Assembly: GCA_964597045.1 (NCBI GenBank)
Contig: CAZQWE010000001.1
Span: forward strand, 248,001-312,000
DNA length: 64,000 nt
Reading direction: 5' to 3'
Origin: UBA9655 sp964597045
GTDB lineage: Bacteria; Pseudomonadota; Alphaproteobacteria; UBA9655
Made by a program: the position numbers and the translations under genes. Positions 35,707-44,982 of the stretch are shown piece by piece. How positions within the stretch are numbered: the first letter of the stretch is position 1; each line of letters opens with the position of its first letter. The notes beneath the pieces are model-generated. The model was not told the DNA's origin and made no database searches. It saw only the letters and a list, made by a program, of their open reading frames with translations.

Positions 35707-35913
35707 TTAGGAAACGAGCTTCAAGTTCGTTGCTGAAGTCTTACCTTTGTTTGTCGTGAGTTCAAAAGAAACCTTTTGACCTTCGTTTAACTTGGCAATT
35801 CCAGAACGCTCCAGTTCCGTAATGTGAACAAACACATCCTTAGAACCATCGTCAACTTGAATAAATCCGTACCCTTTTGTGGGGTTAAACCATTTTACCG
35901 TACCGTTTTGCAT
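35707..35913 (-). CDS. Cold-shock domain protein (CspA family)
   Basis: A 68-residue single cold-shock domain. RNP1 KGYGFIQV and RNP2 VFVHI are intact, with GTVKWFNPTKGYGF at the start. It melts RNA structure and supports translation in the cold or in stationary phase. The ATG at 35913 is chosen because AAGGAAAGAG precedes it and the domain starts there. A longer open frame (to 35973) would add 20 residues foreign to the family. A long leader region lies upstream. Confidence 0.94.
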   Translation of the reverse strand: MQNGTVKWFNPTKGYGFIQVDDGSKDVFVHITELERSGIAKLNEGQKVSFELTTNKGKTSATNLKLVS

Positions 35914-36223
35914 ATCTCTTTCCTTTAGATAGTCGTTAAAAAATTGAGTTAATTGAGACACGTAAAAATTCAACCCCGGTCGAAGTTATTTTCAAATGGA
36001 GGAGCTGGGGTAAGAAGAAGAAGGCAGAATGGTCTATCTTAGTTTCTTACGCAGAGCACTTCATCTCTACGGTTTCATTCCTTAAAAAGTATTAAACTCA
36101 ATCCTAATATAAGCTTTTTATTTGAAAAAGCAACCCTTTAAGATTCAGAAAAAACAATATGACAAAGGATAAGTGAGCAACGAGTGCTCACCTATACCTA
36201 TCCACAAGAGGAATCGAATGAAT
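35914..36223. other. 310-bp spacer: probable cold-shock leader and promoter
   Basis: This stretch upstream of the cold-shock ATG has no gene. A long structured 5' leader is usual for cspA-type mRNAs and would lie here. A hairpin GTGAGCA-ACGAG-TGCTCAC sits at 36174-36192, after the stop of the next gene. It lacks a proper T run, so a terminator role is doubtful. Confidence 0.45.
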
Positions 36224-36613
36224 CTACGAAACTTGTCTTACTTTATTCAAAGAATTCCATACTTCAAATGCAGCATTAATCTCAGGCCAAATGCTTAGAA
36301 TTTTACCATATCCAGTAAGGACCGTCATACCAGTAACACAATTTTCTATGTCTGTTTTGCTATAACCCGCACTTAACAATCCTAAGACTCCTGGTGCCAA
36401 TTCAAGATTTGCACCTATTCTGTAGTAAAAAGCTGCGAGAGCTATTTCTTTGTCGCTAAACTGAGTTTGTAGTTTATCTAAAAGCGTCCCATGGGTTTCA
36501 AGCATAGCATTTGAAAAAGCTTTGGGACATGCATTAATTTTCTGGAGTAATAATTCCTTAGATGGACCTGCATATCTCTCAAGAGCTTTTACACCTTTAT
36601 CAATGTTTTCCAT
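36224..36613 (-). CDS. Hypothetical protein, carboxymuconolactone-decarboxylase-like
   Basis: A 129-residue all-helical soluble protein. The order LDKLQTQFSDKEIALAAFYY..GANLELAPGV, then GLLSAGYSKTDIENCVTGMTVLTGYGKI, follows the helix pattern of CMD/AhpD folds (reactive helix, G-S-x-x-E/DI turn, LxxYxG). The AhpD CxxC redox pair is missing, so peroxidase-reductase activity is unlikely. It is a single gene between the cold-shock and AmpG-like genes. Confidence 0.55.
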   Translation of the reverse strand: MENIDKGVKALERYAGPSKELLLQKINACPKAFSNAMLETHGTLLDKLQTQFSDKEIALAAFYYRIGANLELAPGVLGLLSAGYSKTDIENCVTGMTVLTGYGKILSIWPEINAAFEVWNSLNKVRQVS

Positions 36614-36724
36614 TTTAAATCTCCCTTTATTGAAATGAAATTATATAAGTAATTTATAATTTAATTATTTTAACATTATAACATTAATATATTATTAATT
36701 ATAAACAATATTTTATTATTATTC

Positions 36725-38095
36725 TTAAGACTCTTGAACCGGCCTTAAGAACGATAGTGTTGGGAAATGGTGAGAGGCGTGGAGTAAAAGAAACAATGCA
36801 GGAAGACAAGCAACTGCAGTAAAGGTGAAGAAAAGAGACCACGGTAGTATATCTGCTAAATAACCAGCACCTGCTGATAACACTATACGCGCCATTGAGC
36901 CAAATGAAGAAAGCAAAGCAAAGTGGGTTGCTGTGTGTGGACGACTGCACAAACTTGAAAGATAAGCAATAAAAGCTGAAGCACCCAACCCACAGGTCAG
37001 ATTCTCAATACCAACTGTTATCATCAAAACATCAATATTGTAACCTATAAGGGCTTGTATAACAAACATTAAGCTGGAAAGAATTTGAAGAATAGCACAG
37101 AGCATTAAACAAGAAAGAATGCCAACATGATTTAATATAAGCCCACCTAGGAATCCTCCAAAGATCATGGCACTAATTCCAAATACTTTTGCAACATTCG
37201 CAATTTCCACCTTGCTATAGCCTAATTCAACAAGAAAAGGAGTGGTCATGACATTAAGTGTTGTATCGCCAACTTTATAGAAAAGGATAAAGGCGAGCAC
37301 GACCCGCCAATCGATTGTATTCAGCAATGACCGTAAGGGTGGATCATAGGTTGCTCGCACCCATTTCAGATAGCTCGTTATAAAATTATCATCTGTTCTT
37401 GCCTCTTGCAGCAATTTCGAAGCTTCTGTGTTCCCTTTAACTCCCTTTAAAGATTTCTTATGGTGTGATTTTACTGAGTCAGCCTTTGGTGAAGGACTGA
37501 GAAGAGTCGTAACCATACCGACAACCATAAGAGCAGCCATAAGCTCATAAGCCGTTTGCCAAGAATATATCTCAGCCAAAAAGAGGGCCCCAGCACCGGA
37601 GGTCATCATCCCTAATCGGTATCCTAAATAAGATGAGCTCGCAGCTGAGCCTTGTTGATTTTCATCAATGACTTCAATACGGTAAGCTTCTATTACAATA
37701 TCCTGTATAGCTGAACACAAAGCGACACCAAAAGCCCATAAGGCAGTCCCAAAAATGTCTTGTGTGGGATTACTTGATCCTAAGCCTAAGAGCATAAAAA
37801 TAAGAGACCCCTGAGCCACTAAAGCCCAACTTCGTCTTTGACCCAAGAAACGAGAGAGAATGGGAAGACTCACACGATCAACCATAGGCCCCCAAAGAAA
37901 CTTTAATGTATAGGGGATAGTCACGATAACAAATAAACCGACTGTTGTATTATTAAGACCTGATTCCTTCAACCAAATGGTAAGCGTTGAAAGCGTGAGC
38001 AGGAATGGCAAACCGCTCGAAAATCCATAAAAGAAAATCGACAATATTCGCCGGTCTAAAAAGGCTAGAAAACTCTGTCGCCAGGATTGAATCAA
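36725..38095 (-). CDS. ampG: AmpG-like muropeptide permease (MFS)
   Basis: A 456-residue MFS permease. The N-terminus SIFFYGFSSGLPFLLTLSTLTIWLKESG and IPYTLKFLWGPMVDR are AmpG hallmarks, and about 12-14 hydrophobic segments are present. AmpG imports GlcNAc-anhydroMurNAc peptides for cell-wall recycling; here it could take up products of MltG-type enzymes. The start is TTG at 38095, with AGGTGA upstream. Some AmpG-like proteins of intracellular bacteria transport other solutes, so the substrate is not certain. Confidence 0.8.
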   Translation of the reverse strand: MIQSWRQSFLAFLDRRILSIFFYGFSSGLPFLLTLSTLTIWLKESGLNNTTVGLFVIVTIPYTLKFLWGPMVDRVSLPILSRFLGQRRSWALVAQGSLIFMLLGLGSSNPTQDIFGTALWAFGVALCSAIQDIVIEAYRIEVIDENQQGSAASSSYLGYRLGMMTSGAGALFLAEIYSWQTAYELMAALMVVGMVTTLLSPSPKADSVKSHHKKSLKGVKGNTEASKLLQEARTDDNFITSYLKWVRATYDPPLRSLLNTIDWRVVLAFILFYKVGDTTLNVMTTPFLVELGYSKVEIANVAKVFGISAMIFGGFLGGLILNHVGILSCLMLCAILQILSSLMFVIQALIGYNIDVLMITVGIENLTCGLGASAFIAYLSSLCSRPHTATHFALLSSFGSMARIVLSAGAGYLADILPWSLFFTFTAVACLPALFLLLHASHHFPTLSFLRPVQES

Positions 38096-38199
38096 TGGTC
38101 ACCTAACAAATTGTTCATATTACTATATCATAGATAATCATATGTTAAAGATTTATTAAGAGGTATCACACACCATTAACGACTTATTATCAATTTAAA

Positions 38200-38208
38200 T
38201 GCTATAAT
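38200..38208 (+). promoter_or_regulatory. Extended -10 promoter for the Cys-rich protein gene
   Basis: TGC-TATAAT forms an exact extended -10 element about 22 bp before the ATG at 38231. No good -35 box is seen at normal spacing. Confidence 0.5.
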
Positions 38209-38230
38209 TATATATATTTTGGAGGGTGAT

Positions 38231-38494
38231 ATGTCTAATTATGTAACAAATATTTTATGTATAGGTTTCCTTTTATTTGCAACTGAACAGACGGCTTTTG
38301 GCTTTGATCTCAAACAATGTAAAGATACGTGCAACAAAGAAGCTTGCGTAGGCCTTGACCAAAAGACGTGTGAAACTGCAGTCTATAAGTGTGTGAAGAA
38401 GTGCTATTCAACTTGTGAGACCGATGTCTGCAAAGGTGATATTGATTGTATTCTCGATAAATGCAGTGAAAAAAGAATCTCAGCGGAAAGTTGA
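38231..38494 (+). CDS. Small secreted cysteine-rich protein, function unknown
   Basis: An 87-residue product with RBS GGAGGG before the ATG at 38231. A signal peptide (ILCIGFLLFATEQTAFG) precedes a roughly 63-residue mature part holding ten Cys, spaced mainly as CxxxC or Cx4-5C (QCKDTCNKEAC, KCVKKCYSTC, VCKGDIDCILDKC). Disulfides are likely. DsbB, encoded at 49.9 kb, fits such a need. No family is recognised. It lies alone with its stop 2 bp from the convergent mmsB stop. Confidence 0.75.
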   Translation: MSNYVTNILCIGFLLFATEQTAFGFDLKQCKDTCNKEACVGLDQKTCETAVYKCVKKCYSTCETDVCKGDIDCILDKCSEKRISAES

Positions 38495-38496
38495 TC

Positions 38497-39381
38497 TCAG
38501 CTATTCTTCCCTTTTAAGAAGGTCATAATTCCTGAAAAATCTAAAGCCCCTCCCCCATTGTTACAGAATAAGGAATAAAGAGCTTGCGCCTCTGCTCCTA
38601 ATGGAGATGAAGCATTTTTGAGAGAGGCTGCATTTTCCGCAAGTTTGAGATCTTTTAACATCATGTCACTCGTAAATCCTGCTGCATATTCGCGATTAGC
38701 GGGCGAAGTAGGAACAGGCCCGGGGACAGGACAATACTTTGTAATCGACCAACACTGGGCTGAAGATTGGGATGCGACTTCAAAGAACTTCTTCATATCA
38801 AGGCCAAGCTTCTCTGCGAGATTGAAACCTTCACAGACTCCAATCATGGATATCCCAAGAATGAGGTTGTTACATATTTTAGCGGCTTGTCCAAGACTTG
38901 CGCCACCGCAATGAATGATATTTTTTCCCATGACTTCCAGGTAAGGCTTAAGAGCATTAAAATCAGCTTCCTTCCCTCCCACCATAAAAGTGAGGGTTGC
39001 AGTTTCTGCTCCTCCAACACCCCCTGAGACGGGAGCATCAATTAACCTTAAACCCTTGGACTCTGCTTGCCCGTGAATAAACTGGGAGGATTCGATATCA
39101 ATTGTTGAACATTCCGCAATCAGCACATCTTTATTAATATTAGGAAAGATCTCTTCATATGCTGCACGGACGTGTTTTCCTTCAGGAAGCATGGTGATCA
39201 CAACACTTACACCCGCAACACAATCCTTGATACTCTGGGCCGTCTTGCCGCCAACATCCTTGAAATCTTTCATTGCGTTTGGCACGAGATCAAAACCAAC
39301 AACATTGTGACCAGCTTTAAGTAGGTTTTTTGCCATGGGGAAGCCCATGTGGCCTAACCCCATAAAGGCTATGTTTGTCAT
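38497..39381 (-). CDS. mmsB: 3-hydroxyisobutyrate dehydrogenase
   Basis: An NAD-dependent beta-hydroxyacid dehydrogenase, 294 residues, that oxidises 3-hydroxyisobutyrate to methylmalonate semialdehyde in valine breakdown. GLGHMGFPMAKNLLKAGH is the nucleotide-binding start, DAPVSGGVGGAETATLTFMVGG the substrate motif, and GQAAKICNN carries the catalytic Lys. Its ATG overlaps the stop of the upstream hydrolase gene (ATGA), so the two are coupled. Confidence 0.93.
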   Translation of the reverse strand: MTNIAFMGLGHMGFPMAKNLLKAGHNVVGFDLVPNAMKDFKDVGGKTAQSIKDCVAGVSVVITMLPEGKHVRAAYEEIFPNINKDVLIAECSTIDIESSQFIHGQAESKGLRLIDAPVSGGVGGAETATLTFMVGGKEADFNALKPYLEVMGKNIIHCGGASLGQAAKICNNLILGISMIGVCEGFNLAEKLGLDMKKFFEVASQSSAQCWSITKYCPVPGPVPTSPANREYAAGFTSDMMLKDLKLAENAASLKNASSPLGAEAQALYSLFCNNGGGALDFSGIMTFLKGKNS

Positions 39382-40415
39382 AGCACTAACTCTCTTTCAC
39401 CAATGGGTTTAAAATAAGCTTCCACATCACTCTCTTTTATATCTTCTAGTTTTGAAGGTTTCCATCGAGGCAGTTTATCCTTATCAATCAACAAGGCTCG
39501 CACCCCTTCAATAAAATCATGCCCTTTATGAAAAGCCAGCGTAAGCCTAAAATCAACCTTCAACCTTTCTTCAAAGGAAAGAGGTGGAACGACATATCTG
39601 AATAAGTGGAAGATCACACTCAAACTCGTCGGTGATTTAGAAAGAAGCGTATTATAAGTATTCTGGGCAAAAGGTGATGGATCATTTTTCAAGCTTTCAA
39701 ATATCTCCTGCAGAGAAGACTTGTCAAAATGATGATTAATTTGATCAAAATGATGTTCCAAAAATCCCTTTTCTTCCGGAGACTTTTTGTAGTTCTCAAG
39801 AATTTGATCGAGGGAACGATCTTCCTGGATTTCATTCTTAAACTGGGTGAGTTGACTTGATGGAATAAAATGGGTTGCAAGACCCGTCCATAATGAATCG
39901 GCAGCATTCATAATAAAGCCAGTGAGTGCAAGATAAAGCCCTACGGAACCAGGAGCATAATTCAGAAATGTTGAAGCCCCCACATCTGGGAAAAACCCTA
40001 TGGTGGACTCGGGCATGGCAAGCTTTGCATTTTCCGTCACAATTCGGTGGGACCCGAGGATGGATACGCCGAGTCCTCCTCCCATAGCAATCCCATCAAT
40101 CAAGGCTATATAAGGCTTAGGATAATTGTAGATGGTGGAATTGAGCTTATACTCATGTCGGAAGAAGTCTGCTACAATTGAATCCTTTCCTTCACTAATG
40201 GCAATGGCTGCAGATCGAACATCCCCTCCTGCACAAAATGCCTTACCACCCGCGCTTTGAATGACAACATATCTAAGAGTTGAATCATTCCCCCATTCGT
40301 GAAGAGCATCAGCAATACCGTTAAACATTTTTGAATTCAATGCGTTGAGCGCTTCAGGACGGTTTATCGTGATCCAACCTATCCCAGAGTCAGTATGAGT
40401 AAGCAGAAGACTCAC
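39378..40415 (-). CDS. 3-hydroxyisobutyryl-CoA hydrolase (enoyl-CoA hydratase family)
   Basis: A 345-residue crotonase-fold hydrolase that releases 3-hydroxyisobutyrate from its CoA ester in valine catabolism. AFCAGGDVRS and MGGGLGVSILGSHRIVTE form the oxyanion region, and MPESTIGFFPDVGASTF is the signature separating hydrolases from hydratases. The GTG start at 40415 follows a G-rich RBS that lies at the edge of a palindromic element (40431-40553). Confidence 0.92.
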   Translation of the reverse strand: MSLLLTHTDSGIGWITINRPEALNALNSKMFNGIADALHEWGNDSTLRYVVIQSAGGKAFCAGGDVRSAAIAISEGKDSIVADFFRHEYKLNSTIYNYPKPYIALIDGIAMGGGLGVSILGSHRIVTENAKLAMPESTIGFFPDVGASTFLNYAPGSVGLYLALTGFIMNAADSLWTGLATHFIPSSQLTQFKNEIQEDRSLDQILENYKKSPEEKGFLEHHFDQINHHFDKSSLQEIFESLKNDPSPFAQNTYNTLLSKSPTSLSVIFHLFRYVVPPLSFEERLKVDFRLTLAFHKGHDFIEGVRALLIDKDKLPRWKPSKLEDIKESDVEAYFKPIGERELVL

Positions 40416-40430
40416 CTTGCACCCCCCACA

Positions 40431-40553
40431 GGCGTCATCCTCGCGAATGCGGGGACCCAGGGCAAAGACTCATTGCGAAGCAATGTAATAATTACTACTT
40501 TCCTTCGGAAAGAGTTGTTTATCCTGGATCCCTGCTTTCGCTGGGATGACGCC
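40431..40553. repeat. MITE-like palindromic element, copy A
   Basis: Terminal inverted repeats GGCGTCATCC-TCGCGAATGCG and the matching GGGATGACGCC end enclose two small hairpins: CATTGCGAAGCAATG (40470-40484) and TTTCCTTCGGAAA (40499-40511). It lies between two genes of the valine operon. The same layout recurs at 44983-45118. Confidence 0.85.
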
Positions 40554-40581
40554 ACCTGGTAAAATGCTCCATTTCTAACTA

Positions 40582-41730
40582 TCATTTTACACTCATACCT
40601 AAAATTTTCCTCGCAATAATTAGCCGCATGATCTCATTCGTTCCTTCAAGGATCTGGTGAACACGCAAATCCCGCACATACCGCTCGATCTCATAGTCCT
40701 TAATGTATCCATAACCCCCGTGAAGCTGGAGGGCTTCGTTACACACCTTAAATCCGATATCCGTTGCAAAGCGTTTCGCCATAGCTGATGCCAGTGTTGC
40801 CTCCGGATCCTTTTGCTCAAGCTTTCCTGCAGCACGGTGAACCATCAGACGGGCTGCTTCAAGTTCTGTTGCCATATCCGCAAGACGAAACTGGAGGGCT
40901 TCAAACTCAGCGAGTTTCTTCCCAAACTGGGTGCGTTCCTTCATATAAGCAATGGATTTCTCAAGACAAGCTCGAGCTCCTCCTAAAGAACATGAGGCTA
41001 TATTAATCCGTCCACCATCAAGACCTTGCATCGCAATCTTAAAGCCTTGCCCTTCTTCTCCAATTCGATTTGTAATGGGAACCTTACAGTTTTGAAAAAT
41101 GACTGTTGTCGTCGGTTGACTTTTCCACCCCATTTTCTTTTCGGGCTTACCAAAACTCAGACCAGGTGTTCCCTTTTCAACGACGATAGCAGAGATTCCA
41201 TTTGGCCCCTCTTCTCCTGTTCTGACCATACAAAGATAGAGATCACTCACCCCTCCTCCCGAAATAAAGGCTTTTTCACCATTCAGGATGTAATCGTCAC
41301 CCTCTTTCATAGCCTTAGTTTTAAGGGAAGAGGCATCCGATCCCGAGCTAGGTTCCGTCAAACAATAGCTTGAAAGGTGCTCCATGGTCATCAGCTTCGG
41401 GAGCCATGTCTTGCGTTGCTCCCCGTTCCCAAAACTATCAATCATCCAAGAAACCATATTATGGATTGAAATATACGCAGCCGTTGAAGGACAAGCTGAA
41501 GATAACTCTTCAAAAATCAAGGACGCCTCAAGCCTTCCGACCCCTGATCCTCCAAACTCTGGAGATGTATAAATCCCTGCAAACCCAAGAGCTGCTGCTT
41601 TTCTTAAGGTCTCAACAGGAAAGATACTCTCTTCATCCCAGGTGCCCGCAAAAGGGGCCATTTCCTTTTCAGCAAATTGACGCGCCGTTTCTTGATAAGC
41701 CAACTGGTCTTCTTTAAGTTGATAGTGCAT
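40582..41730 (-). CDS. Acyl-CoA dehydrogenase (probably isobutyryl-CoA dehydrogenase)
   Basis: A 382-residue FAD flavoenzyme. YCLTEPSSGSDASSLKT binds FAD and substrate, and LQLHGGYGYIKDYEIERYVRD and ILEGTNEIMRLIIAR are family signatures. With the next two genes it forms a route from isobutyryl-CoA towards methylmalonate semialdehyde; the intermediate hydratase is not in the window. The ATG at 41730 is chosen over a longer frame because GGAGGTAGC precedes it and the residues match other ACADs from there. Confidence 0.92.
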   Translation of the reverse strand: MHYQLKEDQLAYQETARQFAEKEMAPFAGTWDEESIFPVETLRKAAALGFAGIYTSPEFGGSGVGRLEASLIFEELSSACPSTAAYISIHNMVSWMIDSFGNGEQRKTWLPKLMTMEHLSSYCLTEPSSGSDASSLKTKAMKEGDDYILNGEKAFISGGGVSDLYLCMVRTGEEGPNGISAIVVEKGTPGLSFGKPEKKMGWKSQPTTTVIFQNCKVPITNRIGEEGQGFKIAMQGLDGGRINIASCSLGGARACLEKSIAYMKERTQFGKKLAEFEALQFRLADMATELEAARLMVHRAAGKLEQKDPEATLASAMAKRFATDIGFKVCNEALQLHGGYGYIKDYEIERYVRDLRVHQILEGTNEIMRLIIARKILGMSVK

Positions 41731-41871
41731 GCTACCTCCAAAAAATAAGTATGCCATAAAAATGGAAATCTGGCTACTAGAGGTATAAATCATTTATGCA
41801 TTTTAAATAATTCTTGCGTTTTTTTCAGAAAAGGCTATCAATTACTTTATTTTAAATTAAGAGTATACATT

Positions 41872-44800
41872 ATGATACATTCACACCATTCAAAAATTTT
41901 TCTATCACTTTTATCGGCTTCTTTACTTATTGGGTTTTCCGAACCAAGTTTTGCCGCACGGACAAAGAGAGTGATAAATCAAGAGACAAAAGAGCAAGAA
42001 GACCCGGTTAAGAAAAAAGAAGAACTATCAGAAGACAATAATGACCCTACCACGCCAAAAGAAAGAAAAATTGACAGACCAGAGATTAATTTCGATGAAG
42101 ATAACATGTTTGAGTTCAACATTGAGGATGATAATGATTTGTTTAATGTCAGTTTCGATATTGAAGATAACATGTTTGAATTCAGTTTTGAAGATGAAGC
42201 CAACCCCCTCAAACGCAGTGATCCTGATCGAGATAGCGAGGAAGAGGATGAATTAGCTCCTCCCAATAAGAATTTAAAACCCTCATACAACTTTAAGGAG
42301 CATTTGACACCGCTGCCTTATATACAAACAACACCAGAAGAATTAAAAGAATTAATAGACCGTGCCAATAATGGGGATGAGGACTTACACTTTGAACTCG
42401 TAAAAAGAAAATTTTGGGAAGATGATTTACCTGATCATAGCCCTTTTAGTCATATTGATTCAGATGCACTCCTTACTGGTTCAGATGATTTCTCTAATCC
42501 AAATTGGATCATTGAAAAAGCGAAGGAGAATGATTTTTATGCCTGGTATGTTCTATCTCAAAACAGAATAGCAGTGAAGATGGATAAAGTGTTAATCATG
42601 GATAATCTGAGGGCACGCGCTGTTCAAGGTAACCCCATCGCCCAATATGTTTTATTTCGGCAGGATCCTTTCAATAATAGCGTTTATCTATCAAAATCGG
42701 CAAAAAATTTGTTTCCACTAGCACTTGTAAGCTATGCAGGACTCGGAACATTCGCACTCAATGCACTTATATCAAAGAAAGAAGAAACTAGAGAGTTAGT
42801 TAACAATTCTCTTCAATGGGCGGCTGAAGCAGGACATATCCCCTCACAAATTCATTTATTAGATCTACTCGGTACGGATTTATTTATAAAGAAAAAAGAG
42901 CTAGCCGATCAAGGACTTGGCAGCTACCAAATTGAAGTCGCTCTTGCCTACTATACAGGAGACAATGTTGAACAAAACAAAGAAAAAGCCTTTGAATATT
43001 TAGGAAAAGTCAAATGGTGTTCTAAGCATGAACTAAAACGAATCGTAAAGAATATGGTCAATAAATTCAATGAATTGGACGTTCATAAGGATAAAAAATT
43101 CATTGAAGCATTGGGAAAGATTCCAGATCTTGCAAATGCTTCTTATAAGCTTTGGAAAAAGTCTAGGATGGGGAGTTTTTTGATATGTGGAGTCCGTTTA
43201 AATCATAGTGACTCCCTTGCCGATTATGCAGAATTGTATTGGGCCAAGAGTGAGTATAAAAAGGCATTAATCTATTTTGAGAAAGCTGCTTCTCTAGGAA
43301 ACCCTAGAGCCTGTCTTGCATTAGGACGTGCTTATCTGACTGGATGCGGGGTAGAGTTTAATCCTGAAAAAGCAAAAATGTATTTTTTCTCGGCAATCTA
43401 CAAAAAAAACGTATCAATTGTGAGAGAAATTGGCGCTCTTTACTGGAGAAGCCATACGCTGAAGAATAATCGTAAAGACGCTTGGCACTTTTGGTCAACC
43501 ATACCAACATTTAAAAAGTTACTAGATTTAATTGGAGATCCCTCACAAGTCGACGAATTCCCCCTTAGCCCTCTCACGTTGTGTAGTCTTAAGGTAAATT
43601 TGATTGATAAGATCCCCATTTTAAACCTTCGAGATGTTATTTTATCAACAGCCCCTTTGATGGAGTTTATGTTAAGTGAAGATACAAGAAATTTATTACT
43701 AAAAATCATGCACAAACTTCACGAAGCAGGATATAAACAACAGGAAGGCTTAACTCCAGAGGAGTTAATGAGTTATTGGGTAAAAATCTTAGGCTCTGAT
43801 AATGTCGAACAAATCAAAGTTCTGACAGGTTTTATACCAAATGTTATAACTGAGTTGGGGCTCAGTGATACGGATGAATTATATATCGAAACCGTCAATG
43901 CTGGAATTCGTTTAAGTCACGAAGGAGACGAGATGTGTCCCTATGCTTTCTTTAAGCGTCTGAAAGAGAAGCAGTCCCAAGTCATTAAGATACCTCATTT
44001 TATTGAAACTATCGGGGACATGGCTGTAAGACTCAATGTTTGTCAGTTTCAAACTCTTTCAGAAAGAGTCTGTCGCGCACAGGATTTGCCTGATGTTTCA
44101 ACCTATTTTAAAGAAATGTGTACACATTTAAGCAAACAAGGTTCAAACCTTAAGTTTTGTGATAAGGTATTGGCGATGACAGGTAGTACATGGGAACAAA
44201 TTCAGACAGGTTCCTTAGGAAGCTATTATCTAGAAAACTTATTAAAATTGAAAAATTCGGATGATATAGTCACTTCAACCCGTTGGAAATTTATAAGGTC
44301 CATCGAATTTTTAAGAAAAACATACCCTGATGTAACAGAATGTGAAGCACACTTTGTAAAGATGCTTGCAGGAATCCAAAATTGCCAAACGGGTAAGAAC
44401 GATGGGATTGCTGGATATTATTCAGAACTTCAAAGAGCCCATGGGCTAACAACGGGTAATTCTATTGCTCCTGCAAATAATATGAACCATGAAGAAGCTG
44501 CCGCTTCTGATTTCGTCACAGAGCTGTGCCTTCAGAAGTATGAAAATGTTATGCGAGGTGTGGAAACGTCTTTCCTCAACGAGGTTGTTGGGATTAAACA
44601 GGGAGAACATATTTATCAAATATCACATCAGGTACTGTATGTAACCAGCCTTTTAGGGAGTAAGCCTGTATTTGATCCTCATTCTCATTTAGTCTGTAAA
44701 GAATTAGTTGTTAGATCAAAACAAGAAGTCTCTGATATCTTTTTCAAACTTTTTACAACCCAATATCTGATTTCTTCTATAATTGAGACGTCAGCAAAGG

Positions 44801-44955
44801 ATCTAAAATTCTATGGTAAGGTTTTGGCTTTGGTTCCAGAAAAAGAAAGAGACGAAGCCTTTGACATTAATACGAATACAGGCGTAACCTCCCTCACTCC
44901 TAAAGGCGCCATAAAAGTCTTACGTCGCACAGGGTTCTTGGAGATTGAAGAATAG
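41872..44955 (+). CDS. Large secreted Sel1-like repeat protein
   Basis: A 1027-residue protein with a signal peptide (FLSLLSASLLIGFSEPSFAA). Residues about 35-130 are very acidic and contain a near duplicate (DEDNMFEFNIEDD and IEDNMFEFSFEDE). Next comes a block similar to the 1130-2332 protein (ELIDRANNGDED against ALIDKANKGDEM). Sel1 units are visible around 350-380 (ALAYYTGDNVEQNKEKAFEYLG) and 460-510 (YFEKAASLGNPRACLALGRAY). The C-terminal half is helical and unrecognised. It may act at the envelope or on a host; no direct evidence. Confidence 0.75.
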   Translation: MIHSHHSKIFLSLLSASLLIGFSEPSFAARTKRVINQETKEQEDPVKKKEELSEDNNDPTTPKERKIDRPEINFDEDNMFEFNIEDDNDLFNVSFDIEDNMFEFSFEDEANPLKRSDPDRDSEEEDELAPPNKNLKPSYNFKEHLTPLPYIQTTPEELKELIDRANNGDEDLHFELVKRKFWEDDLPDHSPFSHIDSDALLTGSDDFSNPNWIIEKAKENDFYAWYVLSQNRIAVKMDKVLIMDNLRARAVQGNPIAQYVLFRQDPFNNSVYLSKSAKNLFPLALVSYAGLGTFALNALISKKEETRELVNNSLQWAAEAGHIPSQIHLLDLLGTDLFIKKKELADQGLGSYQIEVALAYYTGDNVEQNKEKAFEYLGKVKWCSKHELKRIVKNMVNKFNELDVHKDKKFIEALGKIPDLANASYKLWKKSRMGSFLICGVRLNHSDSLADYAELYWAKSEYKKALIYFEKAASLGNPRACLALGRAYLTGCGVEFNPEKAKMYFFSAIYKKNVSIVREIGALYWRSHTLKNNRKDAWHFWSTIPTFKKLLDLIGDPSQVDEFPLSPLTLCSLKVNLIDKIPILNLRDVILSTAPLMEFMLSEDTRNLLLKIMHKLHEAGYKQQEGLTPEELMSYWVKILGSDNVEQIKVLTGFIPNVITELGLSDTDELYIETVNAGIRLSHEGDEMCPYAFFKRLKEKQSQVIKIPHFIETIGDMAVRLNVCQFQTLSERVCRAQDLPDVSTYFKEMCTHLSKQGSNLKFCDKVLAMTGSTWEQIQTGSLGSYYLENLLKLKNSDDIVTSTRWKFIRSIEFLRKTYPDVTECEAHFVKMLAGIQNCQTGKNDGIAGYYSELQRAHGLTTGNSIAPANNMNHEEAAASDFVTELCLQKYENVMRGVETSFLNEVVGIKQGEHIYQISHQVLYVTSLLGSKPVFDPHSHLVCKELVVRSKQEVSDIFFKLFTTQYLISSIIETSAKDLKFYGKVLALVPEKERDEAFDINTNTGVTSLTPKGAIKVLRRTGFLEIEE

Positions 44956-44982
44956 AGTCTTTAGAACCATTCCTTAGACAAA

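Noticed and set aside
35702..35973. Long N-terminus for the cold-shock protein starting at 35973
   Set aside because: The 20 added residues do not fit the family, and a good ribosome site lies before the ATG at 35913.
36174..36192. Hairpin as a terminator for the gene at 36224
   Set aside because: The stem is only 7 bp and the run of T after it is weak.
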